Origin: Deltaproteobacteria bacterium | GTDB lineage: Bacteria; Myxococcota_A; Polyangia; Haliangiales; SHYZ01 | NCBI GenBank assembly: GCA_016210055.1 | Contig: JACQUZ010000135.1 | Coordinates: 1 to 46,190 of the forward strand | Length of the DNA stretch: 46,190 nt | Direction of reading: 5' to 3' | Notes under the pieces: generated by a model | Database searches by the model: none | What the model was told of the DNA's origin: nothing | Seen by the model: only the letters and a program-made list of their open reading frames with translations | Translations under genes and position numbers: made by a program | In this document: one piece after another, positions 32,251 through 41,202 of the stretch | Layout of the letters: each line of letters begins with the position of its first letter | How positions within the stretch are numbered: the first letter of the stretch is position 1

Positions 32251-35072
32251 GGCGAGGTCTCCGGCTTCGGCACAAGCTGGCTCTCTCGTTCTCGATTGCC
32301 GCGCTCCTGCCGGTAGCCGTCGCGTCGACCATGGCGGTAAAAATCGTGCTCGAGAGCCTTGAGCAGGGCCTTAGGGAGCAGACCGCGAGGCAGCTTCGCA
32401 TTGCCATGAACCTGGTCCTTCGCAACGTCGAGCGCCTGGGGGACGAGGCCGTGCAGCTCGCCGGCGCACCGGCCCTCGCCGAGGCGATCGGCAATGGGGA
32501 AGGGGCGGTCGCCGAGCTCCTCGCCCGCAGCGCACCCCACCTCCCGTCGGCGCTGGTCCAGGTGACCGACGCTCGGGGACAGATCATGGCGACCCATGCC
32601 GTGGCGGGAAACCGGGAACGCTTCGCCCCCATCGCTGTGGACTCAGGCGGCGCCATGGTGAAGCGCGGCCTTTCCTACGAGCGCAGGGTCACGATTGCCC
32701 AGGTAGGGGACGTGCTCGTAGTGCGAGCGGTGGCCCCTGTGGTCGATCCCTCGTTTTCCCTCTTCGGAATCGTTCTCATGAGCCTCCCCTTGGACGGTGA
32801 TTTTGCAGACGGAATCAAGGGTGCGCTGGGTGCAGACGTGCTGATTCATGCCGCCGCGCGTCCAGCCATGTCCTCGTTTCTCGATTCGGTAGGCGGGCGT
32901 GCCATGGGCATCGAGCCGCCGAGTGGGATCGCGGTGGACGTGCTGGCCGGCGGGACCCGGTTCACGCGCGGCACGATCGCAGATCGCGAGCATGCCCTGG
33001 GCTACGCACCCCTCAAGAACCTGGACGGTGAGCACGTGGGCATGCTGGGGATCGCCGTGGGCAGGGGCTCGCTCCTCGCCGCCAAGAGGGCCGCCGCTCG
33101 TTCCCTGGTCCTGGGAGCGACGGGAGCGTTCGTGTTCGCGTTGGTCATTGCAGGGCTCCTTTCGCGGCGCTTGACCCGCCCCATTGCCCGGCTTCATGAA
33201 GGGGCCCTGGCGGTGGCGCGCGGGGATCTCGAGCTCAGCATTGCCCCCATCGAGGCTGGCGACGAGATTGGCGATCTGGCCGCGGCGTTCGCGACCATGA
33301 CCGCGGGCCTGCGCGAGAACCAGGAACGCCTCGCCGCTCGCATGCGTGAGATCATGGCGCTCCACGAGGCAGGCCACGCCATTTCGTCCGTCCTCGGTCT
33401 CGAAGAGGTGCTGCGAAAGATCGTGGATTCGGTCGCGAAAGTGGCCGAGGGACGCCTTGTGGCCCTGTGGCTCGTAGATCCGAGAGGCGTAAAGGGGGAC
33501 GAGCCGCGATTGAAGGTTGGGGCTGCCCGAGCCAAGCCCACTCCGTTTGATCTTCGCAGGACCCTGGACGGGGCCGAGGCCGTCGAGCTCGCGGAGAAGC
33601 TCTGCCCCCTGGCCGCCGAGGCCATGAGAACCCGGAGCGTCTTGCGGGTGGAGCGGGTGGAGGTAGAGCCCCGGTGGCGGGAGGTGGCGCAGTTGGCCCA
33701 GGTGGCAGGTCCCCTGCTCGCGGTGCCGCTCCAGCGGATGGATCGGGTGGTGGGCGTCCTTGTCGTGGGGCGGCACGTCCTGGCGTTGCCGTTTACGGAC
33801 TCGGAAGCAAATCTCATCCAGACGTTCGCCGATCAGGCGACCACGGCGATTGAGAACGCCCGTCTTTACGAGGAAGTACGTGCGTTCAGCGAGGAGCTGG
33901 AAGAGAAAGTGCGGCTGCGCACCGCGGAGCTTACCGCCATCAACGCCGAGCTCGGCAGGGCGCTGAGCGAGCTCCGCGAGACGCAAGCCCAGCTTCTTCT
34001 TTCAGAGCGCTTGGCCGGCCTCGGAACACTCGTGGCCGGGGTGGCCCATGAAATCAACTCGCCCACCGCGGCCATCAGGGGGTCTGTCGATGCGTTGGTG
34101 GACAACGTCCAGCGGCTGGCGCAGTGGGCCCAAAAGCTCGCTGCGCTTCCTGTTCCGGAAGAAAAAAGAAAGGAATTCCTCGCGCTGATGGAGGAAATAT
34201 CCGTCGCATGTGCGGAACGGCGGATGCACGCTCCAGCCGACGTGCGCCGCATCTCGCGCGAGCTAGCCACTCGGCTGGGTGATGCGGGAGTTGGGGAAGG
34301 GCGGGAGCTTTGTGCTCGTGCCCTGGCCCACCTCGGAGCCGAGGATTGGGCTCCCGCGCTGGCTCCTCTCCTCGTGGAGTATCCCCCTGAAATAATTACT
34401 GGCTACCTCCAAGAGCACGTCTACTTGCATCGCAATACGGCGGCCATCAGATCATCGACCAAGCAGATTCAACGGATCGTAGGCGCGCTCAAGGGCTACT
34501 CACACCTGGATCAGGCCAAGATTGAGCAAGTGGACATCCACGAAGGAATTGAGAACACCCTGGTCATCCTGCACCACGAGCTCAAGTATGGTATAAGCAT
34601 CGTGCGCAAGTACGGTCAGCTTCCAAGGATTCCGGTCTACGTGGACGAGCTCAACCAGGTGTGGACCAACCTCTTGCACAATGCCGCGCAGGCGTTGGCT
34701 GGAAAGGGAGAAATTGTCATCCAGACGGATGTCCCTTGTTCCGATGCCGAGGGGGGCACAGACGGGATGGTCGCCGTGCGGGTGATGGATAACGGACCTG
34801 GGGTGCCCGCCGAGATATTGCCTCGTATTTTCGAGCCTTTTTTTACCACCAAGTCGAAGGGAGAGGGGACTGGGTTGGGCTTGGGCATCGCGCAGCGGAT
34901 CGTGGACAAGCATGGCGGGAGGGTGGAGGTTGAGTCACGGCCCGGCCACACCAGTTTCACCGTATTCTTGCCTCTCTCTGGACCTTCGCGCGCCTCGTCG
35001 TCGCCTGTGGCGAGGGTGGCTGGAGAAGAGTTGCCGCACGCCAAGGCGGCACAGGGTGGCGTGGTCACGTGA
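32247..35072 (+). CDS. Membrane sensor histidine kinase (HAMP, GAF, HisKA, HATPase)
   Basis: 941 aa. A membrane helix at about 10-31 and another at about 287-306 bracket a periplasmic sensor domain of some 255 residues. HAMP follows (about 307-360), then a GAF-like domain (about 375-545), a coiled coil, the H-box GVAHEINSP with His601, the N-box NLLHNAAQAL near residue 808, DNGPGVP and EPFFTTKSKGEGTGLGLGI. The distance from His to the N-box (about 207 residues) is some 90 longer than usual because of an insert rich in Arg/Ala/Leu helices. The start at 32247 overlaps the binding-protein stop; ATG 32235 is the alternative. Its stop overlaps the response-regulator start in a GTGA. The trio therefore probably forms one signalling path. 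Confidence 0.94.
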   Translation: MRRGLRLRHKLALSFSIAALLPVAVASTMAVKIVLESLEQGLREQTARQLRIAMNLVLRNVERLGDEAVQLAGAPALAEAIGNGEGAVAELLARSAPHLPSALVQVTDARGQIMATHAVAGNRERFAPIAVDSGGAMVKRGLSYERRVTIAQVGDVLVVRAVAPVVDPSFSLFGIVLMSLPLDGDFADGIKGALGADVLIHAAARPAMSSFLDSVGGRAMGIEPPSGIAVDVLAGGTRFTRGTIADREHALGYAPLKNLDGEHVGMLGIAVGRGSLLAAKRAAARSLVLGATGAFVFALVIAGLLSRRLTRPIARLHEGALAVARGDLELSIAPIEAGDEIGDLAAAFATMTAGLRENQERLAARMREIMALHEAGHAISSVLGLEEVLRKIVDSVAKVAEGRLVALWLVDPRGVKGDEPRLKVGAARAKPTPFDLRRTLDGAEAVELAEKLCPLAAEAMRTRSVLRVERVEVEPRWREVAQLAQVAGPLLAVPLQRMDRVVGVLVVGRHVLALPFTDSEANLIQTFADQATTAIENARLYEEVRAFSEELEEKVRLRTAELTAINAELGRALSELRETQAQLLLSERLAGLGTLVAGVAHEINSPTAAIRGSVDALVDNVQRLAQWAQKLAALPVPEEKRKEFLALMEEISVACAERRMHAPADVRRISRELATRLGDAGVGEGRELCARALAHLGAEDWAPALAPLLVEYPPEIITGYLQEHVYLHRNTAAIRSSTKQIQRIVGALKGYSHLDQAKIEQVDIHEGIENTLVILHHELKYGISIVRKYGQLPRIPVYVDELNQVWTNLLHNAAQALAGKGEIVIQTDVPCSDAEGGTDGMVAVRVMDNGPGVPAEILPRIFEPFFTTKSKGEGTGLGLGIAQRIVDKHGGRVEVESRPGHTSFTVFLPLSGPSRASSSPVARVAGEELPHAKAAQGGVVT

Positions 35073-36118
35073 GCTTGTTGCCTGAAGGAAGAGAGCACAT
35101 CCTGTGCGTCGATGATGAGGAGGGGATCCTCAACGCCCTGAGGCAGCAATTGGGCGCGCGGTTTGGCGAGGAGTGCGAGATCGAGGTTGCCCAGTCGGCG
35201 GGCGATGCCCTCGAGCTCATGGATGAGCTGGAAAAAGATGGTGAGCCCCTCGCCGTCGTGATCGCCGACCAAATCATGCCTGGAATGAAGGGGGTCGAGC
35301 TCCTGGAAGAGGTGCATCGGCGCTCCCCGGGGACAACGAAGATCCTCCTGACTGGGCAAGCGGGCCTCGACGCGGTGGTGGCTGCAATCAACCGCGCGGG
35401 GCTGAACCACTACATCCCCAAGCCCTGGGACGAGCCCGACCTCAGGCTCGCGGTCGAAAACCTTCTGCGGCAGTTTCGCCTGCACCGTGAAAACAAGCAG
35501 CTCGTGAGCGACCTCAACGCGCGCAACCGCGAGCTGCACTTCATGAACCAGGTGCTCGAGCAGAAGGTGGATGAGCGGACGCGCGAGCTGGCCGAGGCCA
35601 ACGCCCGCCTCGCCCAAATGGCGGTCACAGACGGGCTCACCGGGCTCTACAACCACAGGCATTTCCACGAGCGCCTTGCGCTGGAGGTGGAGCGCTCGGG
35701 GCGAAACGGCCTTCCGCTCGCCCTGTTCATGATCGACGTCGACCACTTCAAGCGCTACAACGACTGCAACGGGCACCCCGCGGGGGACGACGTGCTTCGC
35801 CAGGTAGCCAAGCTCCTTGTCGAGGGGCGGCGGGCAAATGATTTTTGTGCGCGGTACGGCGGCGAGGAGTTCGCCGTAGTCCTGGTCGACACGCCAAAGC
35901 TCACGGCCGCCCACGTGGCAGAAAAGCTGCGCCAGCGGATTGCCGATTTCCCGTTCCCCCGCTTCGACACGGTTCCGGGCGGTCGAATCACGGTTTCGAT
36001 TGGAGTGGCGGCGTTCCCTGATGACGCTGGGGACGCTGAAGCCTTGGTCCGGTCCGCGGACGCCGCGCTGTACCGCGCCAAGTCGGGCGGCCGTGATTGC
36101 GTCGCGCTCGCCGGGTAG
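35069..36118 (+). CDS. Response regulator with diguanylate cyclase (GGDEF) output
   Basis: 349 aa, GTG start. A receiver domain (ILCVDDEEGILNAL; phospho-acceptor Asp67 in IADQIMPGMKG; Lys in IPKPWDEPD) is joined by a coiled coil to a GGDEF domain. The signature is GGEEF at 264-268, an active variant, with an inhibitory-site RAND (RxxD) at 255-258, exactly five residues before it. So it should make cyclic di-GMP on phosphorylation and be subject to product inhibition. Overlap with the kinase gene identifies the cognate kinase. gpsA begins 13 bp downstream. Confidence 0.95.
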   Translation: MSLLPEGREHILCVDDEEGILNALRQQLGARFGEECEIEVAQSAGDALELMDELEKDGEPLAVVIADQIMPGMKGVELLEEVHRRSPGTTKILLTGQAGLDAVVAAINRAGLNHYIPKPWDEPDLRLAVENLLRQFRLHRENKQLVSDLNARNRELHFMNQVLEQKVDERTRELAEANARLAQMAVTDGLTGLYNHRHFHERLALEVERSGRNGLPLALFMIDVDHFKRYNDCNGHPAGDDVLRQVAKLLVEGRRANDFCARYGGEEFAVVLVDTPKLTAAHVAEKLRQRIADFPFPRFDTVPGGRITVSIGVAAFPDDAGDAEALVRSADAALYRAKSGGRDCVALAG

Positions 36119-36131
36119 GTATGGTGGCGCC

Positions 36132-37130
36132 ATGGAAATGGCTGTCCTCGGGGCCGGCGCATTTGGCACGGCGCTGGCGAAGATCCTGGCAGGGAAGGGG
36201 CATGCGATTACCCTTTGGTGCCGCAAGCCCGAGCGGGCCCGGCAGCTTGCCAAGACCCGCGAATCGCCGTATCTAGCCGGCTGCACGCTTCCCGCGAAGG
36301 TGGTGGTTACGAGTGACCTGCCCGCGGCAGTTGACGGCAAGGCTCTTGTGCTTTGCGTGGTCCCGTCCCATGGGATCCGTGCCCTCATGACCGACGCGGC
36401 CGGCGCTCTTCACGAGGACACGATCCTCGTGAACGCGTCGAAAGGGATCGAGGAAGGCACGCTCTCCACGATCGACCAGATCTTTCGTGAAGTGCTCCCC
36501 CGGCGCATCGCCGAGCGGGCGGCGTTCCTATCCGGGCCGACCTTTGCCAAGGAGCTGGTCCAGGGCCTCCCGGCGGCAATCGTGATCGCGTCGCGGGTCG
36601 CGTCTTCGGCGGCGCTGGTGCAACAGGAGTTCTCTTCCGACCGGCTGCGCGTGTACTCGTCGGAGGACGTGACGGGCATCGAGCTCGGCGGTGCGCTCAA
36701 GAACGTGTGCGCCATCGGAGCAGGGATCTCCGACGGACTCGGCTACGGCCACAACGCCCGCGCCGCGCTCATCACGCGTGGAATCGTCGAGATGACCCGT
36801 CTCGGCATGCGGCTCGGGGCCAATCCGCTCACCTTCGCTGGGCTCGCCGGCATCGGGGATCTCATCCTCACCTGCACGGGCGACCTGTCTCGCAATCGGC
36901 ACGTGGGGCTCGAGCTCGGCCGGGGGCGTCGCATTGCCGACATCCTGGCCTCCATGCAAAGCGTCGCAGAAGGGGTCAAGACCACCAAGGCCGCGCGTGA
37001 CCTCGCCACGCGACTCGCGGTCGAAATGCCGATCACAGAAGCGATCTACGCCGTCCTCTACGACGGGAAAAGCCCGCAAGAAGCAGTGGCGGACCTGATG
37101 AGGCGAGAGCTCAAGTCAGAGCGCTGGTAG
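36132..37130 (+). CDS. gpsA: Glycerol-3-phosphate dehydrogenase [NAD(P)+]
   Basis: Reduces dihydroxyacetone phosphate to sn-glycerol 3-phosphate for phospholipid synthesis. The 332-aa cytosolic protein has the Rossmann GAGAFGTALA near the N terminus, VPSHGIRAL, NASKGIEEGTL, LSGPTFAKELVQGLPAA, and ALKNVCAIGAGISDGLGYGHNARAAL (as consecutive motifs), all standard GpsA. ATG 36132 starts directly at the Rossmann strand; the longer frame overlaps the cyclase gene. It is 13 bp after the cyclase and its stop overlaps the glycosyltransferase GTG by one base, so the signalling operon seems to run on into housekeeping genes. Confidence 0.97.
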   Translation: MEMAVLGAGAFGTALAKILAGKGHAITLWCRKPERARQLAKTRESPYLAGCTLPAKVVVTSDLPAAVDGKALVLCVVPSHGIRALMTDAAGALHEDTILVNASKGIEEGTLSTIDQIFREVLPRRIAERAAFLSGPTFAKELVQGLPAAIVIASRVASSAALVQQEFSSDRLRVYSSEDVTGIELGGALKNVCAIGAGISDGLGYGHNARAALITRGIVEMTRLGMRLGANPLTFAGLAGIGDLILTCTGDLSRNRHVGLELGRGRRIADILASMQSVAEGVKTTKAARDLATRLAVEMPITEAIYAVLYDGKSPQEAVADLMRRELKSERW

Positions 37131-38575
37131 TGTCGGGAATCCGGCTTTGGGCGGCGCTGGTTCTTGCCGCCGTCATGGGGGGCACCGCGGCCTTCGGCTC
37201 GCTGTACGACGGGGACGAGGCCGTGTACGCCGAGCTCGCCCGAACCATGCGGGAGACGGGCGATTTCCTCACCCTGCGCCTAAGTGGTCACCCCGTGCAC
37301 CAGCGGCCGCCTGGCTACCCCTGGGTCCTCGCGGCGTTTACAGCAGTTCTGGGTGAGTCGGAGCTGGTCTTGCGCTTGCCCTCGGTGGTCGCCACCGCGG
37401 CGACCGCCATCCTCTTGGGGTCGCTCGTGGGGCGGCTGGCGGGATCGCAGGTCGCCGGCGCGCTCGCTGCGGTTCTCTTCGCCAGCCTGGGAATGACCTG
37501 GAAGTACGGTCGATCCGTCGAGAGCGACCCGCTTCTCGTGCTCCTGTGCGTCGCCGCGGTCGAGCGCCTCGTCGCGGCGATGGAGGAAGAACAGGCGGTG
37601 CGCCGCCGCCTGGCCATGTTCGGAGCCCTGGTGGGGGGCGCGTGCATGGTCAAGCAGGTCGTTGGGCTTTTCCCGCTCCTCGGCCTCGTCTCGTGGATCG
37701 CGGCGCGGCCGGGCGATCTCCGGCGGCTGGCGCGGCTTTCGCCCTGGGCACTCGTGCCGGCAGTAGTGGTCTGGGCGCCCTGGCACATCGCCATGTCGGT
37801 CGCTCATGGGCGCGCGTTCTGGCAGGGATACCTGGGCTTCAACGTCGTCGAGCGAGCGATGCGTCCACTCCTCGCTGGGACGCCCCCCTGGTATTACCTT
37901 CAGGTGCTCTGGAAGGTCGAGGGGCCGGTCCTGGCGTCCGTCCTATTCATTGGCCTGGGGGCGGGGCTCCTTCGTCGGTCCACCGCCCTGGTGGTCGCTA
38001 TCCCGGCCGCGCTCGCGCTCCTGGCGTTTTCGGTGGCGCAGTCGCGAGTGGACTACTACCTGCTTGTCGTCACGCCGTTCCTATCCGCGTCTGTTGCTCT
38101 CCTTGGCCATGAGCGCTTTCGTCCCCGCGCGCGGGATCAGTGGATCACGATTTCGCTGGCGTGTATGGTGGCTTGGGCGTCGCACGGTCTGCCGTCCGCG
38201 GTGCCCTTGGAGCGGTCGCGCGAGGTACGTGCCGTCGCGGAGGTCGCGGGTGCAAAGGCGCGGGAACGAGGTGGGGCCCGGCTTGTCGTGGTCGGCGTCC
38301 AGCCGAGCGCGGCCCGGTATTACTCGCGACTCCCCACGACGCGCTTGCTCCTCGACGAAGCGGCCTACCTACGGCTGGCCGCGATCGACGTGTTCGCGGT
38401 CCCGAGCGCGCTCGCGCACCACGCGAGCGCCGTGCATGCGTGTGCCTGGCTCCGCGAGGAGAGGACCCTCGTTTTGGCCCGGCCCTGCCCTGACTTGGAC
38501 GCCCTGACGACAGCGGGCTGCCTGGGGGAAACGCTCGGGCAGTCAGGTAGCGTGGTGCTGCTTCCGGTCAAGTGA
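37130..38575 (+). CDS. GT-C family glycosyltransferase (ArnT/PMT-like)
   Basis: 481-aa multi-spanning membrane protein with about ten hydrophobic helices. The first loop carries acidic residues DGDEAVYAELAR (Asp27, Asp29, Glu30), typical of polyprenyl-phosphate-sugar-dependent glycosyltransferases of the ArnT/PMT_2 type, followed by HPVHQRPPGYPWVLA, which matches the substrate-site region of that family. The C-terminal 90 residues look soluble and periplasmic. The GTG start overlaps the gpsA stop by one base (TAGTG). It probably transfers a sugar from a lipid carrier to lipid A, protein or another envelope acceptor; the donor and acceptor cannot be told from the sequence. Confidence 0.88.
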   Translation: MSGIRLWAALVLAAVMGGTAAFGSLYDGDEAVYAELARTMRETGDFLTLRLSGHPVHQRPPGYPWVLAAFTAVLGESELVLRLPSVVATAATAILLGSLVGRLAGSQVAGALAAVLFASLGMTWKYGRSVESDPLLVLLCVAAVERLVAAMEEEQAVRRRLAMFGALVGGACMVKQVVGLFPLLGLVSWIAARPGDLRRLARLSPWALVPAVVVWAPWHIAMSVAHGRAFWQGYLGFNVVERAMRPLLAGTPPWYYLQVLWKVEGPVLASVLFIGLGAGLLRRSTALVVAIPAALALLAFSVAQSRVDYYLLVVTPFLSASVALLGHERFRPRARDQWITISLACMVAWASHGLPSAVPLERSREVRAVAEVAGAKARERGGARLVVVGVQPSAARYYSRLPTTRLLLDEAAYLRLAAIDVFAVPSALAHHASAVHACAWLREERTLVLARPCPDLDALTTAGCLGETLGQSGSVVLLPVK

Positions 38576-38583
38576 GCGCTCAC
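38572..38583. promoter_or_regulatory. 12-bp perfect palindrome over the glycosyltransferase stop codon
   Basis: GTGAGCGCTCAC is its own reverse complement and contains the TGA stop. It is followed 8 bp later by an 18-bp palindrome. No T run follows. A binding site for a dimeric regulator is possible. Confidence 0.35.
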
Positions 38584-38591
38584 CGAGGTCG

Positions 38592-38609
38592 ACTTTGGTC
38601 GACCAAAGT
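38592..38609. promoter_or_regulatory. 18-bp perfect palindrome upstream of the phosphodiesterase-like gene
   Basis: ACTTTGGTCGACCAAAGT is a perfect 18-bp palindrome in the 82-bp spacer between the glycosyltransferase and the next gene (ATG 38658). It has no loop and no downstream T run, so an operator is more likely than a terminator. The core GGTCGAC also occurs just upstream (38587-38593). Confidence 0.45.
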
Positions 38610-38657
38610 TCGTTCTCGCCGAGCCCGTCCGGCACGCGCGCTGCATGTAACTGGGGG

Positions 38658-40202
38658 ATGCCCGACCGGCGCAGGCTCTTGCTCGTCCAAATCGACGGGT
38701 TATCCGGGCGCCGGCTCAAGGCCGCCATGGCCGCGGGAATTTTGCCCTCCGCCTCCGAGCTCTGCAAGGGCCCTGCGCGCGAAATCGCCCGGGCGACCGT
38801 GGTTCCCCCGTCGACGCCGGCCTTCCATTCGGCACTCCTCTATGGCCGGCAGAATGTCGTGCACGGCTACACGTGGTTTGACCGGCAAGCCGGAATCATT
38901 CGCCGGTTCGACGTTCCCGACGACGTCGCGCAGGTCGAAGCGCAGCTCAGGCAGAAGTCGCGAAGGCCCCCGCTCTTGTCTGTACGCGGCAGCGTCTCCT
39001 ACTTCCTGACCTTTCTTGGTGGCACCGCGAGGGCCTTGTTCACGTTCGCCACAGGTATCCTCCCGTCGCGCTGGTGGCGGACGCGCCTCCTTTTCACCGC
39101 CGCGATCCGCGCGGTATTCGTGGCTCCCCTCGAGCTTCTCTCAGGGCTTATCGACCTTGCACGCTTTGCGCGGCGTGAGCGGACGCTCCGCTTCGAGTGG
39201 AACTGGCTCCTCATGCGCGTGCTCTACGCTTCGCTCTGGGAAGAGCTCGCGACCATCTCCGCGATCGCCGACCTCCGGGAAGGCTCGCCCATCGTCGTCC
39301 TCAACTTTGTCGCCTACGACGAGGCGGCGCACCGTCGCGGACCCGACGACCCGGTTGCCATGGCTCAGCTCGAGAGGATCGACCGCCACGTGGCCCGCCT
39401 CGTCAAGGCCGCGCGGCAACACGGGTTCGACGTAGTCCTGATGAGCGATCACGGTCAGGCCGCGGCGATCCCGTTCAGTCGTATCCAAGGCTGTTCCCTT
39501 GCCGCCTTGGTCCTCACGGCCTGCGCGCCGCGCCTTCCAAGCGAGCATGCGAGCCATCTCGCGGGCCGCTTGGACTTCCACCTCGTGCGCGCCTCGCGCG
39601 TTCGGAAGTGGCCCTCGCCGATTGGGCCGTTCTTGGAAAAGCGCGCGCGCGTGCGTGCCGACCGCCTAGCCGACTGCCTGGTGCGAGACTTCGGCGTGCC
39701 CGCGCGGGACGTCGCGGTGGTCACCGGCGGGTCCATCACGCACGTCTATCTCGGTCGCGATCCGGGGGGCATGCCGCTCGAGGAGATAGAGGCGCGCTAC
39801 CCTCGCCTGATTCCTTCCCTGATGGCGTCGCAGGGGGTGGGCTTGGTCGTCTCGCGACGCGGTGCAGGCGGGCCCACCATGTTCTTTCGCGGGGCCCGGA
39901 TTCCCCTCTCGGATCGTGACAGCCTGGCGTGCCTTCCTCCCTGCCAAGAGACGGATCCGGACCTCCTCCGCCTCGTGATCTCGAGAGTGGTCTCGTCGCA
40001 AAGTGCTGGCGACCTCGTTGTCTATGGGGCTTTCGCCCAGGCTGGCGCCGTCACCTTCGACGAGGAGCTCGGTTCTCACGGGGGGGTCCACCCTGACGAG
40101 CTCGACGTTTTCGTGATCCAGCCCGATGGGCTGCCGCTCCCCGGCGGTGCCCTGGACCCCGCCTTGCTTAGCGCCGTGCTAAGGGAGGTATACGCGGCGT
40201 GA
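38658..40202 (+). CDS. Alkaline-phosphatase-superfamily hydrolase (type I phosphodiesterase / nucleotide pyrophosphatase-like)
   Basis: 514 aa. Metal-site residues fit the superfamily: Asp13 in LLLVQIDGLSG, a Ser/Thr nucleophile candidate at 52-53 in VPPSTPAFHSALLYG, a second-metal pair D-x3-H in NFVAYDEAAHRRG (about 221-225) and SDHGQ near 263. A hydrophobic insert (about 112-165, with LFTFATGILPSRWW and a following aliphatic stretch) suggests membrane association. I chose ATG 38658 because it starts right before the first catalytic strand; the longer frame starts at TTG 38595 with a low-complexity leader. It precedes the deacetylase gene by 22 bp. The substrate may be a phospho- or sulfo-ester on an envelope lipid; unknown. 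Confidence 0.83.
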   Translation: MPDRRRLLLVQIDGLSGRRLKAAMAAGILPSASELCKGPAREIARATVVPPSTPAFHSALLYGRQNVVHGYTWFDRQAGIIRRFDVPDDVAQVEAQLRQKSRRPPLLSVRGSVSYFLTFLGGTARALFTFATGILPSRWWRTRLLFTAAIRAVFVAPLELLSGLIDLARFARRERTLRFEWNWLLMRVLYASLWEELATISAIADLREGSPIVVLNFVAYDEAAHRRGPDDPVAMAQLERIDRHVARLVKAARQHGFDVVLMSDHGQAAAIPFSRIQGCSLAALVLTACAPRLPSEHASHLAGRLDFHLVRASRVRKWPSPIGPFLEKRARVRADRLADCLVRDFGVPARDVAVVTGGSITHVYLGRDPGGMPLEEIEARYPRLIPSLMASQGVGLVVSRRGAGGPTMFFRGARIPLSDRDSLACLPPCQETDPDLLRLVISRVVSSQSAGDLVVYGAFAQAGAVTFDEELGSHGGVHPDELDVFVIQPDGLPLPGGALDPALLSAVLREVYAA

Positions 40203-40224
40203 TGTGGTAAATTCCGGTTCCTCG

Positions 40225-41202
40225 ATGGTCGCCCTTGCATTTGACGAGCGGTTCCTCTTGCATCGTCCGGAAGGCTCCCACCCAGAGCGGCCAGACCGGG
40301 CATTGGCGGTCATGGATGGGCTCCGCTCCGCCCTCGGAGACCGGGCGGTAGGCCTGCCGGTCCGCGCGGCCACGCGTGAGGAGCTTTGCCGCGTGCATGA
40401 GCCTGGCTACCTCGAGGAGCTCGCCCGCCTGGTCCCCGGGAGAAGCGGTTTCTTGGATGCCGACACGTATTTCTCCCCAGGTTCGTGGGAGGCGGCGCTT
40501 CTTGCCGCGGGCGCCTCGGTCGACGTGGCGCTCGGGGCTTATCGAGGCGAGCATCCACGCGGCTTTGCCGTCGTGCGGCCGCCCGGCCACCACGCAGAGC
40601 CGGGTCGAGCGATGGGCTTCTGCCTCATCAACAACGTGGCGGTCGCCGCCGCGGCCGCGCGGGCCGAGGGATGTTCGCGGGTCGCCATCGTCGACTGGGA
40701 CGTGCACCATGGGAACGGCACGCAGGTCATGTTTTACCGAGACCCGACGGTGCTCTTCTTGTCGGTGCACCAGTTCCCGTTCTATCCAGGAACCGGCGCG
40801 CCTTCTGAGACCGGGGACGGGGAAGGGCGCGGGAGCACAATCAACGCTCCCCTCTCGGCAGGAGCCGGGGACTCGGAATACCTCCGCGTCTTCGAGAACG
40901 TCTTCGAGCCCGCGCTCCGGTCGTTTCGCCCCGGTCTCGTCCTGGTGTCAGCGGGCTTCGATGCTCATGTCGACGATCCGCTCGCCGAAATGCGGGTCAC
41001 GCCAAGCGGTTTTCGCGCCCTGGCACAGGTGATCCGTCACGTGGCCGACGACGTGGCCGATGGGAAAATGGCGTGTGTTCTCGAAGGCGGCTACGATCTC
41101 GAAGGGCTCCGGGCGAGCGCCCGCGAGGTCGGCGAGGTGCTTGCCGCGCCGCCTGGAGAAGCCGCCCGAGGACGCCATCTACGGCAGGTCTCAGGATCAT
41201 GA
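40225..41202 (+). CDS. Histone-deacetylase family protein (zinc deacetylase)
   Basis: 325-aa cytosolic enzyme of the HDAC/acetoin-utilisation/acetylpolyamine amidohydrolase superfamily. It has RPEGSHPERPDR at the N terminus, RPPGHHAEPG (catalytic His pair), CLINNVAVAA, VDWDVHHGNGT (zinc Asp and His), LFLSVHQFPFYPGTGA and SAGFDAHVDDPLAEM (second zinc Asp), then LEGGYDL. These fit an active enzyme of the class II HDAC-like bacterial group. ATG 40225 is preferred; GTG 40204 would add seven residues. The stop overlaps the Ser/Thr kinase start in an ATGA, so the deacetylase and kinase are coupled. Substrate (acetyl-lysine protein, polyamine or other amide) unknown. Confidence 0.93.
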   Translation: MVALAFDERFLLHRPEGSHPERPDRALAVMDGLRSALGDRAVGLPVRAATREELCRVHEPGYLEELARLVPGRSGFLDADTYFSPGSWEAALLAAGASVDVALGAYRGEHPRGFAVVRPPGHHAEPGRAMGFCLINNVAVAAAAARAEGCSRVAIVDWDVHHGNGTQVMFYRDPTVLFLSVHQFPFYPGTGAPSETGDGEGRGSTINAPLSAGAGDSEYLRVFENVFEPALRSFRPGLVLVSAGFDAHVDDPLAEMRVTPSGFRALAQVIRHVADDVADGKMACVLEGGYDLEGLRASAREVGEVLAAPPGEAARGRHLRQVSGS

